Source of the DNA: Gordonia bronchialis DSM 43247
GTDB taxonomy: Bacteria > Actinomycetota > Actinomycetes > Mycobacteriales > Mycobacteriaceae
Direction of reading: 5' to 3'
DNA: 64,000 nucleotides
Assembly: GCF_000024785.1 (NCBI RefSeq)
Contig: NC_013441.1
Coordinates: 1,488,001-1,552,000, forward strand
The notes below the pieces were generated by a model. The model was not told the origin of the DNA and searched no databases. It was given only the letters and a program-made list of their open reading frames with translations. Made by a program: the position numbers and the translations under genes. This document shows, in pieces, positions 40,381-49,253 of this stretch. Within the stretch, counting starts at the first letter, position 1, and every line of letters starts with the position of its first letter.

Positions 40381-40616
40381 CAGATCTTCTCTCCGCGGGC
40401 GCGGATCGTCGCGAGTACGGACTCGATTCCGTGGCGATCGATCGTCTTGAGTCCCTTGGCGCTGACGTTCAGCGTGATGTGGCGGTCCTCGGCCGGAATG
40501 TAGAAGCGGCGACGCTGAATATTCGGGTTCCAGCGGCGTCTCGTCTTGCGGTGTGAGTGCGAGACCCGGTTGCCGAATCCGGGCGTGGCGCCGGTGACCT
40601 GACAGCGTGCGGACAC
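40380..40616 (-). CDS. rpmB: 50S ribosomal protein L28, zinc-independent paralogue
   Basis: The 78-aa L28 ([40 protein letters not shown]) lacks the CxxC pairs of the zinc form. The GTG at 40616 has GGAG six bases upstream. It is the first gene of the minus-strand C-minus ribosomal operon, divergent from the CobW-like gene, with 67 bases in between that must contain the shared operator. Confidence 0.95.
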   Translation of the reverse strand: MSARCQVTGATPGFGNRVSHSHRKTRRRWNPNIQRRRFYIPAEDRHITLNVSAKGLKTIDRHGIESVLATIRARGEKI

Positions 40617-40643
40617 GGTTTCTCCTCGAGGTCGAGTGCTTAT

Positions 40644-40658
40644 TGACAATGGTTGGCG
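40644..40658. promoter_or_regulatory. Candidate Zur operator between divergent zinc-starvation genes
   Basis: TGACAATGGTTGGCG matches about 10 of 15 positions of the actinobacterial Zur consensus (TGAAAATGATTTTCA, from memory). It lies in the gap between rpmB and the CobW-like gene. A second imperfect palindrome, TGGAAATTGTTACCA, at 40697-40711 overlaps the alternative start codon and scores similarly. Only one, both or neither may be real. Confidence 0.4.
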
Positions 40659-40683
40659 TTTGCGTGGGGATCACGGTAGCCTG

Positions 40684-42054
40684 ATGCCCGTGCAAATGGA
40701 AATTGTTACCAATAACAGGACGCCGGTGATCCTCGTCGCCGGACTCGATCGCGATGCCGTCATCCGGGTCGGGGAGTCGTTCGTGGTGGCGGGAACCACC
40801 TTGATCCACCACGATCTGCGATCGGTCCGCTCGGGTGCCGTCACACGCACGGTGGTGTCGGTGGACCCCGACGGCAACGAGCTCCGGACCGACGAGCTTA
40901 TCCGGCTCGAACACGGATGCGCCTCGTGCACTCTGCGATTGGACCTGTTGCCGCTGTTGCGCCGACTCCACCGCCGGCGTGGCGTCGAGCAGATCGTGAT
41001 CGCGCTGGACTGCTCGTTGGAACCGGAGGCACTCGCCTGGGCGATCGAGCACGTCATCGTCGCCGACATGCCCGGCTACCTCGACGGCCCGGCCGGTCTC
41101 GACGTCGCGATCTCGGCGACGGTCACGTGTGTGGCCGAGATGGACTGGCTCGAGGCGGCCACCGGTGACGTGACCCTGGCCGAGTCCGGTGAGCTCGACA
41201 AGCCCGATCATGGGACGTCCGTACCGGAATCGGAGATGATCGACGACAGCGAGGTCGACGACGACCGAACCCTGGCACAGGTTGCGGTGGGGCAGGTCGC
41301 CTTCGCGGATGCCCTGGTGGTGGCCGCGGCCGACCCGGCCCTGCGCGACAACTGGGAATCCGCGCGCCTCATGGCCGTGCTCACGCGCCTGGCGCCGGGA
41401 GCACCGATCGTCATGGAACTCCCGCAGCGCCCGGTGACCGCACTGCACGCCGCCAGGCTGCTGGCGGCGATCGGACCGGGCGCCCGCCGTGGTCGGGTCG
41501 ACGATCCGCACGGCTCGTTGCTGCGCGGCGAACCGCCGCTGACGCCCGAATGCGGCGTGCAGATCGTCGAGTTCACCGCGGACCGCCCGTTCCATCCCGA
41601 GCGGCTGCACGACGCGCTCGACGTGCTTCTCGACGGCGTGGTGTGCGCACGCGGGCGCGTCTGGCTCGCGACCCGCGGCGAGGAGATGTTCTGGCTCGAA
41701 TCCGCGGGTGGCGCACTTCGAGTGAGCATCGCCGGACGCTGGCTGGCTGCCACGCCGGTCGCCGAACTCGACGAGGTCGACACCGAACGCCGCGCGATGG
41801 CGGCGCTGCGCTGGGACGACGTGCACGGTGACCGACACACCTCGATCGTCGTGCTCGTCCACCGCGCCGACCCGGCGAACGTCGCGGAGGTGCTGCGTCG
41901 AGCCTGCCTCGACGATGCCGAGATGGCCGACGGTCCCACCGGCTGGGCCGGCTACCCCGATCCTTTCGGGGTGTTCCACGAGGACCCGTGTGACCCCGAT
42001 ACCGAACGCGCCGACTCCCATGAGGCGGCCGCAACCCGAGAGGACCCCCGATGA
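40684..42054 (+). CDS. CobW-like zinc-starvation protein
   Basis: This 456-aa protein resembles mycobacterial CobW-family proteins of Zur-regulated ribosomal loci (start [61 protein letters not shown]-terminal [20 protein letters not shown]). The CxxC-like HGCASC corresponds to the C-x-C-C metal motif of COG0523 proteins. The P-loop expected at residues 10-25 is not a G-x-x-G-x-G-K-T/S, so GTPase activity is doubtful. It diverges from rpmB and is coupled to rpmE2 downstream (ATGA). The start could also be the ATG at 40696. Confidence 0.88.
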   Translation: MPVQMEIVTNNRTPVILVAGLDRDAVIRVGESFVVAGTTLIHHDLRSVRSGAVTRTVVSVDPDGNELRTDELIRLEHGCASCTLRLDLLPLLRRLHRRRGVEQIVIALDCSLEPEALAWAIEHVIVADMPGYLDGPAGLDVAISATVTCVAEMDWLEAATGDVTLAESGELDKPDHGTSVPESEMIDDSEVDDDRTLAQVAVGQVAFADALVVAAADPALRDNWESARLMAVLTRLAPGAPIVMELPQRPVTALHAARLLAAIGPGARRGRVDDPHGSLLRGEPPLTPECGVQIVEFTADRPFHPERLHDALDVLLDGVVCARGRVWLATRGEEMFWLESAGGALRVSIAGRWLAATPVAELDEVDTERRAMAALRWDDVHGDRHTSIVVLVHRADPANVAEVLRRACLDDAEMADGPTGWAGYPDPFGVFHEDPCDPDTERADSHEAAATREDPR

Positions 42055-42299
42055 GATCTGACATCCACCCCGACTATCACCCCGTGGTGTTCCGCGATGC
42101 CATCACCGGCGATCAGTTCCTCACCAGGTCGACCGCCACGTCGTCGACGACGGTCCAGTGGTCCGACGGGCGCAGCTATCCACTGATCACCGTGGAGACC
42201 TCCGCGTCGTCGCATCCGTTCTGGACCGGCAAGGCAAGGGTGCTCGACAGCGAGGGCCGGGTGGAGCGCTTCCGCAGGAAGTACGCTGACCTGGCCTGA
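42051..42299 (+). CDS. rpmE2: 50S ribosomal protein L31 type B, zinc-independent
   Basis: The 82-aa L31 ([40 protein letters not shown]) lacks the zinc-binding Cys residues and has the insertion typical of type B. Overlapping start and stop (ATGA) couple it to the CobW-like gene, which completes the zinc-independent ribosomal protein set in one locus. Confidence 0.96.
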   Translation: MRSDIHPDYHPVVFRDAITGDQFLTRSTATSSTTVQWSDGRSYPLITVETSASSHPFWTGKARVLDSEGRVERFRRKYADLA

Positions 42300-42486
42300 C
42301 GCTTCGTGGTGGGCGTCGTCTGAATGGTTGGTTGTGATCGCCGCGGCGATCAGGACGGGTTAGAGTTGGCGCACTGCATATCCGCCGCTCACCTGGAGGA
42401 CCGATGTCCGGCCCTGTCCGTCCTTTCGGTGCCATACGCCCGTCGGTGTCAGACCCGTTGGGCACCACGCGACCTGGGACAAGCTC

Positions 42487-44247
42487 GTGGTGAGTCCACA
42501 GCGCCCCACACGGATTGCCCCGGTGCCCGGCGGTCCTCGCGGTCCTGGCGGGCCGGGCAGTCCACCCCAGCGATTCCCGGGACGACCGGGTCCGCCACCG
42601 GGCCGGCCCGGGCCGCCGGTCCCGCCGGTCCCGCCGGTCCCGCCGGGACCGCCACCCGGACAACCGGGACCGCCACCGCGGGGTGCCGGCGGGTCGGTCC
42701 AGGGCGGTGATCTCACCCCCGAACTCGTCGACACCGACGTGTGGACCGATCAGATGGTCGAGCAGGCCGGCATCCCCGTCGTCGACGTGCCGTTCGTGAC
42801 GGTCGGGTCGGGTATCGGGTCTTTCGTCACCGTCGACTATCTGCGCATCTGCGGGGTGCCGACGGACCGCATCGCCGTCCTCGGGCCGCAGGACGTGCCG
42901 TGGCACAGCTACGAGTACCTGACGCGGGTGTCGCAGATCCCGCGGACCGAGCGGCTGCGGTCGGATTCGGCGTCGACGCCGGACAACATCTGGGGGTTCC
43001 CGTCCTACGCGGTTCGTGAGGCGTGGCAGGACAAGAAGATCGGCCCGTTGTGGAATGTCCTGGTGGAACCCATCTTCGCCAATTTCTACACGCCACGCGC
43101 CGGGCACGCCTTCGAGTCGATGGAGAAGGAGTGCCACCGGATCGGTTACCTGAACTGCCTGCATCGCGGGCAGGTTCGGATGATCCGACGACGGGCCGGT
43201 GGTGGCTACTTCACGATTCTCACTCCGCCGCAGGGAACCTCGCCGACCAAGCGGGTCGCGTTCCGCAGCCAATGGGTGCACGTGGCCATCGGTTATCCGG
43301 GCATCAAGCTGCTACCCGACCTGCAGGCCTTCCGCGAGAAGTACCGCGACGCCAGCAAGGTGGTCAACGCCTACGAGCCGCATGAGCACATCTATCAGGC
43401 GCTGCAACGCAAACCCGGCACCGTCATGATCCGCGGCGCCGGGATCGTGGCCTCCCGCGTCCTGCAGCGACTGATCGACGACCGCGACCGCTACGGCCTG
43501 CAGACCCAGATCGTGCACCTCTTCCGCACCTACATCGACAAACCGCACGGACCGCATATCTTCATGCGCCGCAAGGGCAAAGACGGCTGGGCCTACCAGG
43601 GGTTCAACTATCCCAAGTCGGTGTGGGGCGGTCAGCTGAAGGCGCGGATGCGCAAACTCGAGGGCCATGAACGCGCCCAGGCGTACAAGCTGATGGGCGG
43701 CACCAACACCCCGGTGCGCGACGACTGGCAGGAACAACTCAAGCGGGGGCGTGCCGAGGGGTGGTATCGCGTCGCCGTCGGCAAGGCGGAGAGTCTCGTT
43801 CCGGCCCAGGGTGGGCAGGGCGTGCTGGCCACCGTGCGAGTGGATCCGCACGCACCGATCCAACAGCAGCACCGTCCGGACGGCACCTTCGAGCTCTACG
43901 CCGACTACGTCATCGACTGCACCGGACTCGAAGCCGACGTCCGCGAGCATCGTCTGCTCGCCGACCTCCTCGACCACACCGGCGCCGGGATCAACCCTGT
44001 GGGCCGCATGGACGTCGAACGCAACTTCGAGCTGAAGGGCACCCGCAACGGGGCGGGCAAGATCTACGCCTCCGGCAGCGCGACCCTCGGCGGGTACTTC
44101 CCGGGGGTCGATACTTTCCTCGGTCTGCAGATCGCCGGTCTGGAGATCGTCGATGACCTTGCGGCACAGGGGTTCTGCAAACGTCTTTGGCCGGGCCGAT
44201 CGATCCGGCAGTGGTGGCGGTGGGTCAACAACAAGGGGGTGGACTGA
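42487..44247 (+). CDS. FAD/NAD(P)-binding protein with collagen-like N-terminus
   Basis: The product is 586 aa. The first 75 residues are almost only Gly, Pro, Arg and Val in P-P-G/P-P-V triplets, then VDVPFVTVGSGIGSFVTVDY gives a Rossmann dinucleotide fold (G-x-G-x-x-S). Further conserved-looking segments are KPGTVMIRGAGIVASRVLQR (a second GxGxxx site), ADYVIDCTGLEADVREHRLL and SGSATLGGYFPGVDTFLGLQ, as in flavin monooxygenase- or thioredoxin-reductase-like enzymes. It opens a five-gene operon ending in a kinase-like protein. The reaction is unknown. Starts are GTG at 42487 or 42490. Confidence 0.75.
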   Translation: MVSPQRPTRIAPVPGGPRGPGGPGSPPQRFPGRPGPPPGRPGPPVPPVPPVPPGPPPGQPGPPPRGAGGSVQGGDLTPELVDTDVWTDQMVEQAGIPVVDVPFVTVGSGIGSFVTVDYLRICGVPTDRIAVLGPQDVPWHSYEYLTRVSQIPRTERLRSDSASTPDNIWGFPSYAVREAWQDKKIGPLWNVLVEPIFANFYTPRAGHAFESMEKECHRIGYLNCLHRGQVRMIRRRAGGGYFTILTPPQGTSPTKRVAFRSQWVHVAIGYPGIKLLPDLQAFREKYRDASKVVNAYEPHEHIYQALQRKPGTVMIRGAGIVASRVLQRLIDDRDRYGLQTQIVHLFRTYIDKPHGPHIFMRRKGKDGWAYQGFNYPKSVWGGQLKARMRKLEGHERAQAYKLMGGTNTPVRDDWQEQLKRGRAEGWYRVAVGKAESLVPAQGGQGVLATVRVDPHAPIQQQHRPDGTFELYADYVIDCTGLEADVREHRLLADLLDHTGAGINPVGRMDVERNFELKGTRNGAGKIYASGSATLGGYFPGVDTFLGLQIAGLEIVDDLAAQGFCKRLWPGRSIRQWWRWVNNKGVD

Positions 44248-44250
44248 CTC

Positions 44251-44688
44251 ATGCTGCCAACCCTGTGGGGCCGAATCCAGACCAGGGTGCTGGTTCTGGG
44301 GATCCTCGGCGGCCTGTGGACGGTGGTGCTCGCCCCGATCCTGCCCGACGGCGCGCCGATTGCCACCAGCTATCAGGTGGCGTTCACCGTCCTCGCGGTG
44401 GTCATCGTGCTCGGTGTCGCCTGGGAGTTCCTCTACCACTTTCTGCAGCAGTTCCGGTGGGAGAAGGACTGGCCCACCCTCTTCGGGCTGCTCACCGCCA
44501 TCAACGAGGGCATCGCGGCCTGGTTCTTCCTCGAGTACGTGCCGGTGCTACCCGACGACGTCGAACTGACCCCGTTGGTCTTCTGCATCCAGTTCATCAC
44601 CACCTGGCTGCTGGTGTGGGTCGCGGTGAACGGTCCGCTGCGAGCGATCTTCCCGCACTGGCGATTCCAAGGAGGCCGGTTCTTTTGA
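44251..44688 (+). CDS. Small membrane protein, 145 aa, four helices
   Basis: Four membrane helices are visible (VLVLGILGGLWTVVLAPIL, VAFTVLAVVIVLGVAWEFLY, FGLLTAINEGIAAWFFLEYV, LVFCIQFITTWLLVWVAVNG). It has no known family. The gene starts three bases after the flavoprotein stop and its stop overlaps the TTG start of the FHA gene, so it belongs to the same operon. It may be the membrane partner of the flavoprotein. Confidence 0.78.
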   Translation: MLPTLWGRIQTRVLVLGILGGLWTVVLAPILPDGAPIATSYQVAFTVLAVVIVLGVAWEFLYHFLQQFRWEKDWPTLFGLLTAINEGIAAWFFLEYVPVLPDDVELTPLVFCIQFITTWLLVWVAVNGPLRAIFPHWRFQGGRFF

Positions 44689-46142
44689 GCACGCCAACCG
44701 ACACCCCGAGTCTGACCCCCACGGTCACGCTGATCCCGGGCGACGGGATCGTGATCCGCCGGCCGGCGTTCCTCTGCGTCATCGAGAGGTCCGCGCCCCG
44801 CGAGCTGATCCGAGAGGTCATGGGTCTCGAGGCGAGTGTCGCCATCCCGGACCGCATGCCGCGACGTGGCCGTCACCTGGTCCGCAAGCTCGCCGAGCTC
44901 ATCGCCACCGCCGACGAACCGGTGAGCATCGCCTTCGCCGCGCCGGACAGCGCCGGCATCGCCATCTACATGACCGGGACCGTGTTCGCCGAAACCGACG
45001 GCGAGCGCCTCGAACCCGACGCCGACGAACCCTTCGACCGGGCGGTCGTCTGGCCCTACGAGGGGCTCGGTCTGTACCTGGCGGACGCAGTACCCGCCGA
45101 GCCCGGTGAGGAGTTCTTCGACCTCGTCAACGGTGCGGTGCCGTCCAGCGGCGCGCTGCTGCACACGCCACTGGGCTTGCGCGGCACCGAGATCCACGAG
45201 ATCGGCGCACCGCCGCCGCGGGTGCGCCCGGAGATCCGCGCCGAGGACCCGCCCGCGACCTCGTCGACGCCGGCACCGGTCGCGGACCGGAAGCCGGAAA
45301 CGCCCGCCCGCCCGCCCGTCGTCGAACCGGTTGCCGCGCAACCCGAACCGCCGGCGCCGGAGCCCGTCCCCCCGGCCCCGATGCCCGATGACGAGGAGAC
45401 CGAATCCCTGACCCCGCCCGCGCCGGAACCGCCTGCGGCGCAGCCGTTCCGTTCGGCCGCTCTCGGTGGTGGGGAGCCGTTCTCGTCGGCGCCGCTCGGT
45501 CCGCACGCGCCCGAACCGCCTGCGCCGCCGGTGGACCCGCACCCCGGCCCGGCGCCGGTGCCACCACTGCATCACGATCCGCTGCATGCCGAACCACTGG
45601 AGAAGCGGGCGCCACTACCCAAACAGGAACATCAGAAGGCGGCCACCGAGGTCGTCAAGATCGAGGAGTCCCGGGCCCATGTCCATGGGATTCGGTGCTC
45701 GCGTGGTCACCTCAATCATCCGCAGTCGTGGTTGTGTGGGGTCTGCGGCATCCGGATGGACCAGCTGACCGCGATCCTCGTGGAAGGGGAGCGGCCGCCG
45801 CTGGGCTGGCTGCTGCTGGACAACGGGTCGACCTACCTGCTTGACGAAGATCTGGTGATCGGCCGCGAACCCGGTACCGCCGGCCGCGGTGGCCCCAAAC
45901 CGATTCGCGTGCAGGATGAGACCGGTCAGCTGTCCCGACGGCACGTCGAGATCCGGCTGGTGGAGTGGACAGTGCAGCTCGTCGACCTCGGGTCCGCGAA
46001 CGGGACCTACGTGGTGGATCCGTTGAGCGGCAACCGGGAGACGCGGTTGCCCGCCCGACGTCCGCACGTCCTGGCGCCCGGTTCGCATGTGCGCATCGGT
46101 GGCCGGCACTTCATCTTCGAGTCACCGCACGCCCGGATCTGA
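44685..46142 (+). CDS. FHA-domain protein with zinc ribbon
   Basis: The product is 485 aa. The N-terminal 170 residues are an alpha/beta domain of unknown type. About 130 residues of Pro/Ala-rich linker follow, then a zinc ribbon (GIRCSRGHLNHPQSWLCGVC) and a C-terminal FHA domain (LLDEDLVIGREPGTAGRGGP, QLSRRHVEIRLVEWTVQLVD, LGSANGTYVVDP). FHA domains read phospho-threonine, yet the kinase-like protein of this operon lacks the catalytic Asp. The TTG at 44685 has GGAGG nine bases upstream and overlaps the previous stop. Confidence 0.87.
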   Translation: MSTPTDTPSLTPTVTLIPGDGIVIRRPAFLCVIERSAPRELIREVMGLEASVAIPDRMPRRGRHLVRKLAELIATADEPVSIAFAAPDSAGIAIYMTGTVFAETDGERLEPDADEPFDRAVVWPYEGLGLYLADAVPAEPGEEFFDLVNGAVPSSGALLHTPLGLRGTEIHEIGAPPPRVRPEIRAEDPPATSSTPAPVADRKPETPARPPVVEPVAAQPEPPAPEPVPPAPMPDDEETESLTPPAPEPPAAQPFRSAALGGGEPFSSAPLGPHAPEPPAPPVDPHPGPAPVPPLHHDPLHAEPLEKRAPLPKQEHQKAATEVVKIEESRAHVHGIRCSRGHLNHPQSWLCGVCGIRMDQLTAILVEGERPPLGWLLLDNGSTYLLDEDLVIGREPGTAGRGGPKPIRVQDETGQLSRRHVEIRLVEWTVQLVDLGSANGTYVVDPLSGNRETRLPARRPHVLAPGSHVRIGGRHFIFESPHARI

Positions 46143-46152
46143 GGGTATCCCG

Positions 46153-48264
46153 ATGGACAAGCACTGGATCTTCTTTCTCCTGCTCGACGTGGGGGTCATC
46201 ATCGCCGCCGCTCGGATCGGTGGTGCGATCGCACGCAAGTTCCGGCAGCCCGCGGTCGTCGGTGAGATCGCCGCGGGAATCGCACTGGGGCCCAGCCTGC
46301 TCGGTCTGATTCCCGGCGGCATCGACACCTGGCTGTTCCCCTCGGATGTGCGGCCGCTGCTCGGTGCACTGGCCCAGATCGGTCTCGTGCTCTTCATGTT
46401 CATCGTCGGGCTGGAACTCGACATGCGGCTGATCCGGGGCCGCGAGCGAGCGTCGGCCTCCATCTCGCTGTCGTCGATCGCGGTGCCGTTCGCGCTCGGG
46501 GCCGCGCTCGCGGTGGTGCTGTATCCCAAGCACGACGTCGTCGACGGCAAGACGATCGAGTTCCTCGCGTTCGCGTTGTTCCTCGGAATCGCGATGTCCA
46601 TCACCGCTTTTCCGGTGCTGGCCAGAATCCTCACCGACCGCGGGATGATGCGTACGCCACCCGGCGTCTTCAGCCTCGCATCCGCGGCCATCGACGACAT
46701 CGTGGCGTGGACGCTGCTGGCCTTCGTGATCGCGGTCATCTCCGGCGGCAGCCCCCTCGAGGTGGCCCGGATCGTCGGCCTGTCGCTGGTGTACGCCGCG
46801 ATCATGTTCCTCGTCGTCCGGCCGCTGCTGGCCAAGCTGATCACGTGGCGTGATTCCGCCGGACGGATGACCCCGGATCTACTCGCGGTGATTCTGATCG
46901 GCTTGTTCCTCTCGGCCGCGGTGACCGACATCATCGGCATCCATCAGATCTTCGGCGCCTTCCTGTTCGGTGCGATGATGCCCAAAGTCGGTGCCGAGCA
47001 ACTCCATCGCGAGATCTTGGAGCGGCTCGAACAGGTCAGCGTGCTGTTGCTGTTGCCGATGTTCTTCGTGGTCACCGGGTTCAGCGTCGACTTGGCCGGC
47101 ATCGGCCTCGGCGGATTGTGGCAGCTTGGCCTGGTGCTGATCGTCGCGGTCGCGGGCAAGTTCGTCGGCGCGTACTTCGGGGCGCGGGTCAGTGCCATTC
47201 CCAAACGCCAGAGTGCGGCGATCGCCGTGCTGATGAACACGCGCGGACTCACCGAACTCGTGATCCTGAACGCCGGTCTCACGCTGGGTGTCCTCACCAC
47301 CGAACTGTTCTCCATGATGGTGGTGATGGCACTGGTGACCACGGTGCTCACCGAACCGCTGCTACGCCTGGTGTATCCGGATTCGGTGGTGGCCAACGAC
47401 ATTGCGGCGGCCGAGCGGCGTCTGCTGGGAGTGGGTACCACGAGCCGGGTGATGATCGTGCTGCCGAATCTGGATGGGACGCCCGAGGAACTCGTCGCGC
47501 GTCACCGGAGGTTGCTGGGCGTCGGGGCCGGGCACGACGTGGTGCTGGTGGCCCTGTTGCCCACGGCGCCGCCCGGCACGGTGCTCGAGGTGGGTATACC
47601 GGTGATCCCCGACTTCGCGGCGATGGCGTCGGCGGTGGAGGAACTCAACGCGGTGGGTTCATCGCTGGTCGGCCCCACCTCGGTGTCGGTGTTGTGCCGC
47701 TTCAGCGCGGACCCCGTCGCCGATCTCACCCAGATGGCCGAGAACGCCAACCCGGACTTCATATTCCTCGACGCCGCCGACATCGAGGTCGCCACACGAC
47801 TTTCCATCGCCCCGGTGGCGCTCGTCAACGAGACGGCGAGCGCCGACGACGAGGACACCGCGGTCGTGTGTTCGGTCGATGACAGCCGCAGCGGCCGGAC
47901 CGCGATCCTCGTCGCCGCCTCGCTGGCCGTCGCTGACGTGCGGCGGTTGGTGATCGAGACGTCGATGTCGCGGCGCCGGCTGGCGGCCGACCTGCAGGCC
48001 GTACGCGACCGCGGGGTCGAGGTCGACATCGTCGCGAACGTCAAAGGTGCGCTCGGGCAGCGTCTCCCGCTGGTCGTCTCCGCGTCGGGTACCGACCCGG
48101 CGGTTGGAATTCCGGCCCGCCCGCTGGTCGTCGTCGACAACTCCGGCACCAGCGAAGAGGCTCTTGGCGACCGAGCCGACAGATTGTTCCTGCCACGCTC
48201 TTCGGCGGACTCGACACCGAGCGCCGCATCATCGACCACAGCTTCGTCACCGGAGGGGCACTGA
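46153..48264 (+). CDS. CPA2-family cation/proton antiporter
   Basis: The product is 703 aa. The first 400 residues are a CPA2 (KefB-like) transporter with about 12 helices (RQPAVVGEIAAGIALGPSLL, LVLFMFIVGLELDMRL, SAAIDDIVAWTLLAFVIAV, ALLIGLF-type end, MNTRGLTELVILNAGLTLG). The remaining 300 residues are a cytosolic regulatory part with nucleotide-binding-like strands (RVMIVLPNLDGTPEELVARH; DTAVVCSVDDSRSGRTAILV), similar to tandem universal-stress-type folds. It exchanges Na+ or K+ for H+. Its position between an FHA protein and a kinase-like protein suggests signal control of transport. Confidence 0.9.
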   Translation: MDKHWIFFLLLDVGVIIAAARIGGAIARKFRQPAVVGEIAAGIALGPSLLGLIPGGIDTWLFPSDVRPLLGALAQIGLVLFMFIVGLELDMRLIRGRERASASISLSSIAVPFALGAALAVVLYPKHDVVDGKTIEFLAFALFLGIAMSITAFPVLARILTDRGMMRTPPGVFSLASAAIDDIVAWTLLAFVIAVISGGSPLEVARIVGLSLVYAAIMFLVVRPLLAKLITWRDSAGRMTPDLLAVILIGLFLSAAVTDIIGIHQIFGAFLFGAMMPKVGAEQLHREILERLEQVSVLLLLPMFFVVTGFSVDLAGIGLGGLWQLGLVLIVAVAGKFVGAYFGARVSAIPKRQSAAIAVLMNTRGLTELVILNAGLTLGVLTTELFSMMVVMALVTTVLTEPLLRLVYPDSVVANDIAAAERRLLGVGTTSRVMIVLPNLDGTPEELVARHRRLLGVGAGHDVVLVALLPTAPPGTVLEVGIPVIPDFAAMASAVEELNAVGSSLVGPTSVSVLCRFSADPVADLTQMAENANPDFIFLDAADIEVATRLSIAPVALVNETASADDEDTAVVCSVDDSRSGRTAILVAASLAVADVRRLVIETSMSRRRLAADLQAVRDRGVEVDIVANVKGALGQRLPLVVSASGTDPAVGIPARPLVVVDNSGTSEEALGDRADRLFLPRSSADSTPSAASSTTASSPEGH

Positions 48265-48265
48265 T

Positions 48266-49078
48266 ATGGCCACCGTCGAGATCCCGCAGCAGCTCGCGGA
48301 TTTTACCGTCCTCGGCAAACTGGGCACCGGAGGAAACGGCACCTTCTACCTCGCCGTACCACCGCCACGTCTGGGGTTGACCACCGATCGAGTGGTCGTC
48401 AAGGTGTTCAGTGGCACGTGCAGCGACGACGCCTACCGTCGCGGGGTCCGCGAACTGCGTGCCTTTGCCGCGGTCCGCTCGCCGTATCTCGCGGCGCTCT
48501 ACGATGCCGTGCTGCAGGGCCAGTTCATGTACGCGATGGAGTATTTCCCGCTCGGTTCGCTGGGAACGCCTGCGCGACCGTTGTCGAGGACGGAGAAGCT
48601 GACAGCCATCGCCGACGCCGCCCGTGGCGTGGATGCGTTGCACGAGGCGGGAATCGCCCATGCCAACATCACCCCGTCGAGCATCATGGTGACCGACGGC
48701 GGCGGTCGCATCTCCGATCTCGGGCTCGCGCGCGTCCTCGCCGCCGACGAACCGATCACCAGTTTCGCCCAGCCGGGGGCGGTGCAGTACATGGATCCTG
48801 CGCTGCTGGCCGGTGACGTGCCGTCACGCGCCACCGACATCTGGTCACTCGGTGCTTGTCTGCACGTGGCCCTGACCGGCCAGGGCGTCTACGGTGACAT
48901 CCCGGATGCCCAGCCGCTGTTGGCAATTCGGGCCGCACTGTCGACGCCACCGGCATTGTCGGAGAACCTCAACCGCGACGAGCGCGCCCTCATCGCCAGC
49001 TGTCTGGCACTGGCCGGCACCCGCCCGGCCACCGCACTCGAGGTGGCCGACAAGATCGGGGAGCTCGTCGCGGGCTAG
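48266..49078 (+). CDS. Serine/threonine kinase-like protein lacking the catalytic Asp
   Basis: The product is 270 aa and is a kinase fold without membrane helix. The glycine loop GKLGTGGNGTFYLA, the ATP-anchoring K46 (VVVKVF) and the C-helix Glu (RELRAF) are present. The HRD motif is HAN (132-134) and the following K and N are Thr and Ser (HANITPSSIMV). DFG is DLG (151-153), and DIWSLGACLHVALTG is present. With Asp replaced by Asn it is a probable pseudokinase. It is the last gene of the operon, two bases after the antiporter stop, with CGGAGGGG as ribosome-binding site. Confidence 0.85.
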   Translation: MATVEIPQQLADFTVLGKLGTGGNGTFYLAVPPPRLGLTTDRVVVKVFSGTCSDDAYRRGVRELRAFAAVRSPYLAALYDAVLQGQFMYAMEYFPLGSLGTPARPLSRTEKLTAIADAARGVDALHEAGIAHANITPSSIMVTDGGGRISDLGLARVLAADEPITSFAQPGAVQYMDPALLAGDVPSRATDIWSLGACLHVALTGQGVYGDIPDAQPLLAIRAALSTPPALSENLNRDERALIASCLALAGTRPATALEVADKIGELVAG

Positions 49079-49253
49079 TGGTCCGTCTCTAGTGGACGCG
49101 ACCGCCCCTTTTCGCTCCCTGAGCCTGAATTCGTGGGGTCAGTGTCGATAGCACGGCCCACCAGCTCCCTGAGGTGCTCGAGGCGCCAGCAGAGGGGCCT
49201 CGAAGGGTCAGTGAGACAACAGCTTTGGCGACCAGGCACCACCCCGCTATGTA
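49079..49253. repeat. Intergenic region with a degenerate dispersed repeat
   Basis: The segment about 49163-49207 (AGCTCCCTGAGGTGCTCGAG ... CCTCGAAGGG) is the inverted, degenerate counterpart of the tandem repeat at 52931-53001. CTAGTGGTCCGTCTC at 49075-49089 also occurs after soxR at 54927-54941. Both elements lie directly behind stop codons. Confidence 0.5.

Noticed and set aside
40216..42021. Long minus-strand frame (601 codons) over the CobW-like gene
   Set aside because: Only its last 55 codons are real (L33, starting at 40380). The rest is antisense to a protein with clear family features and is an effect of high GC.
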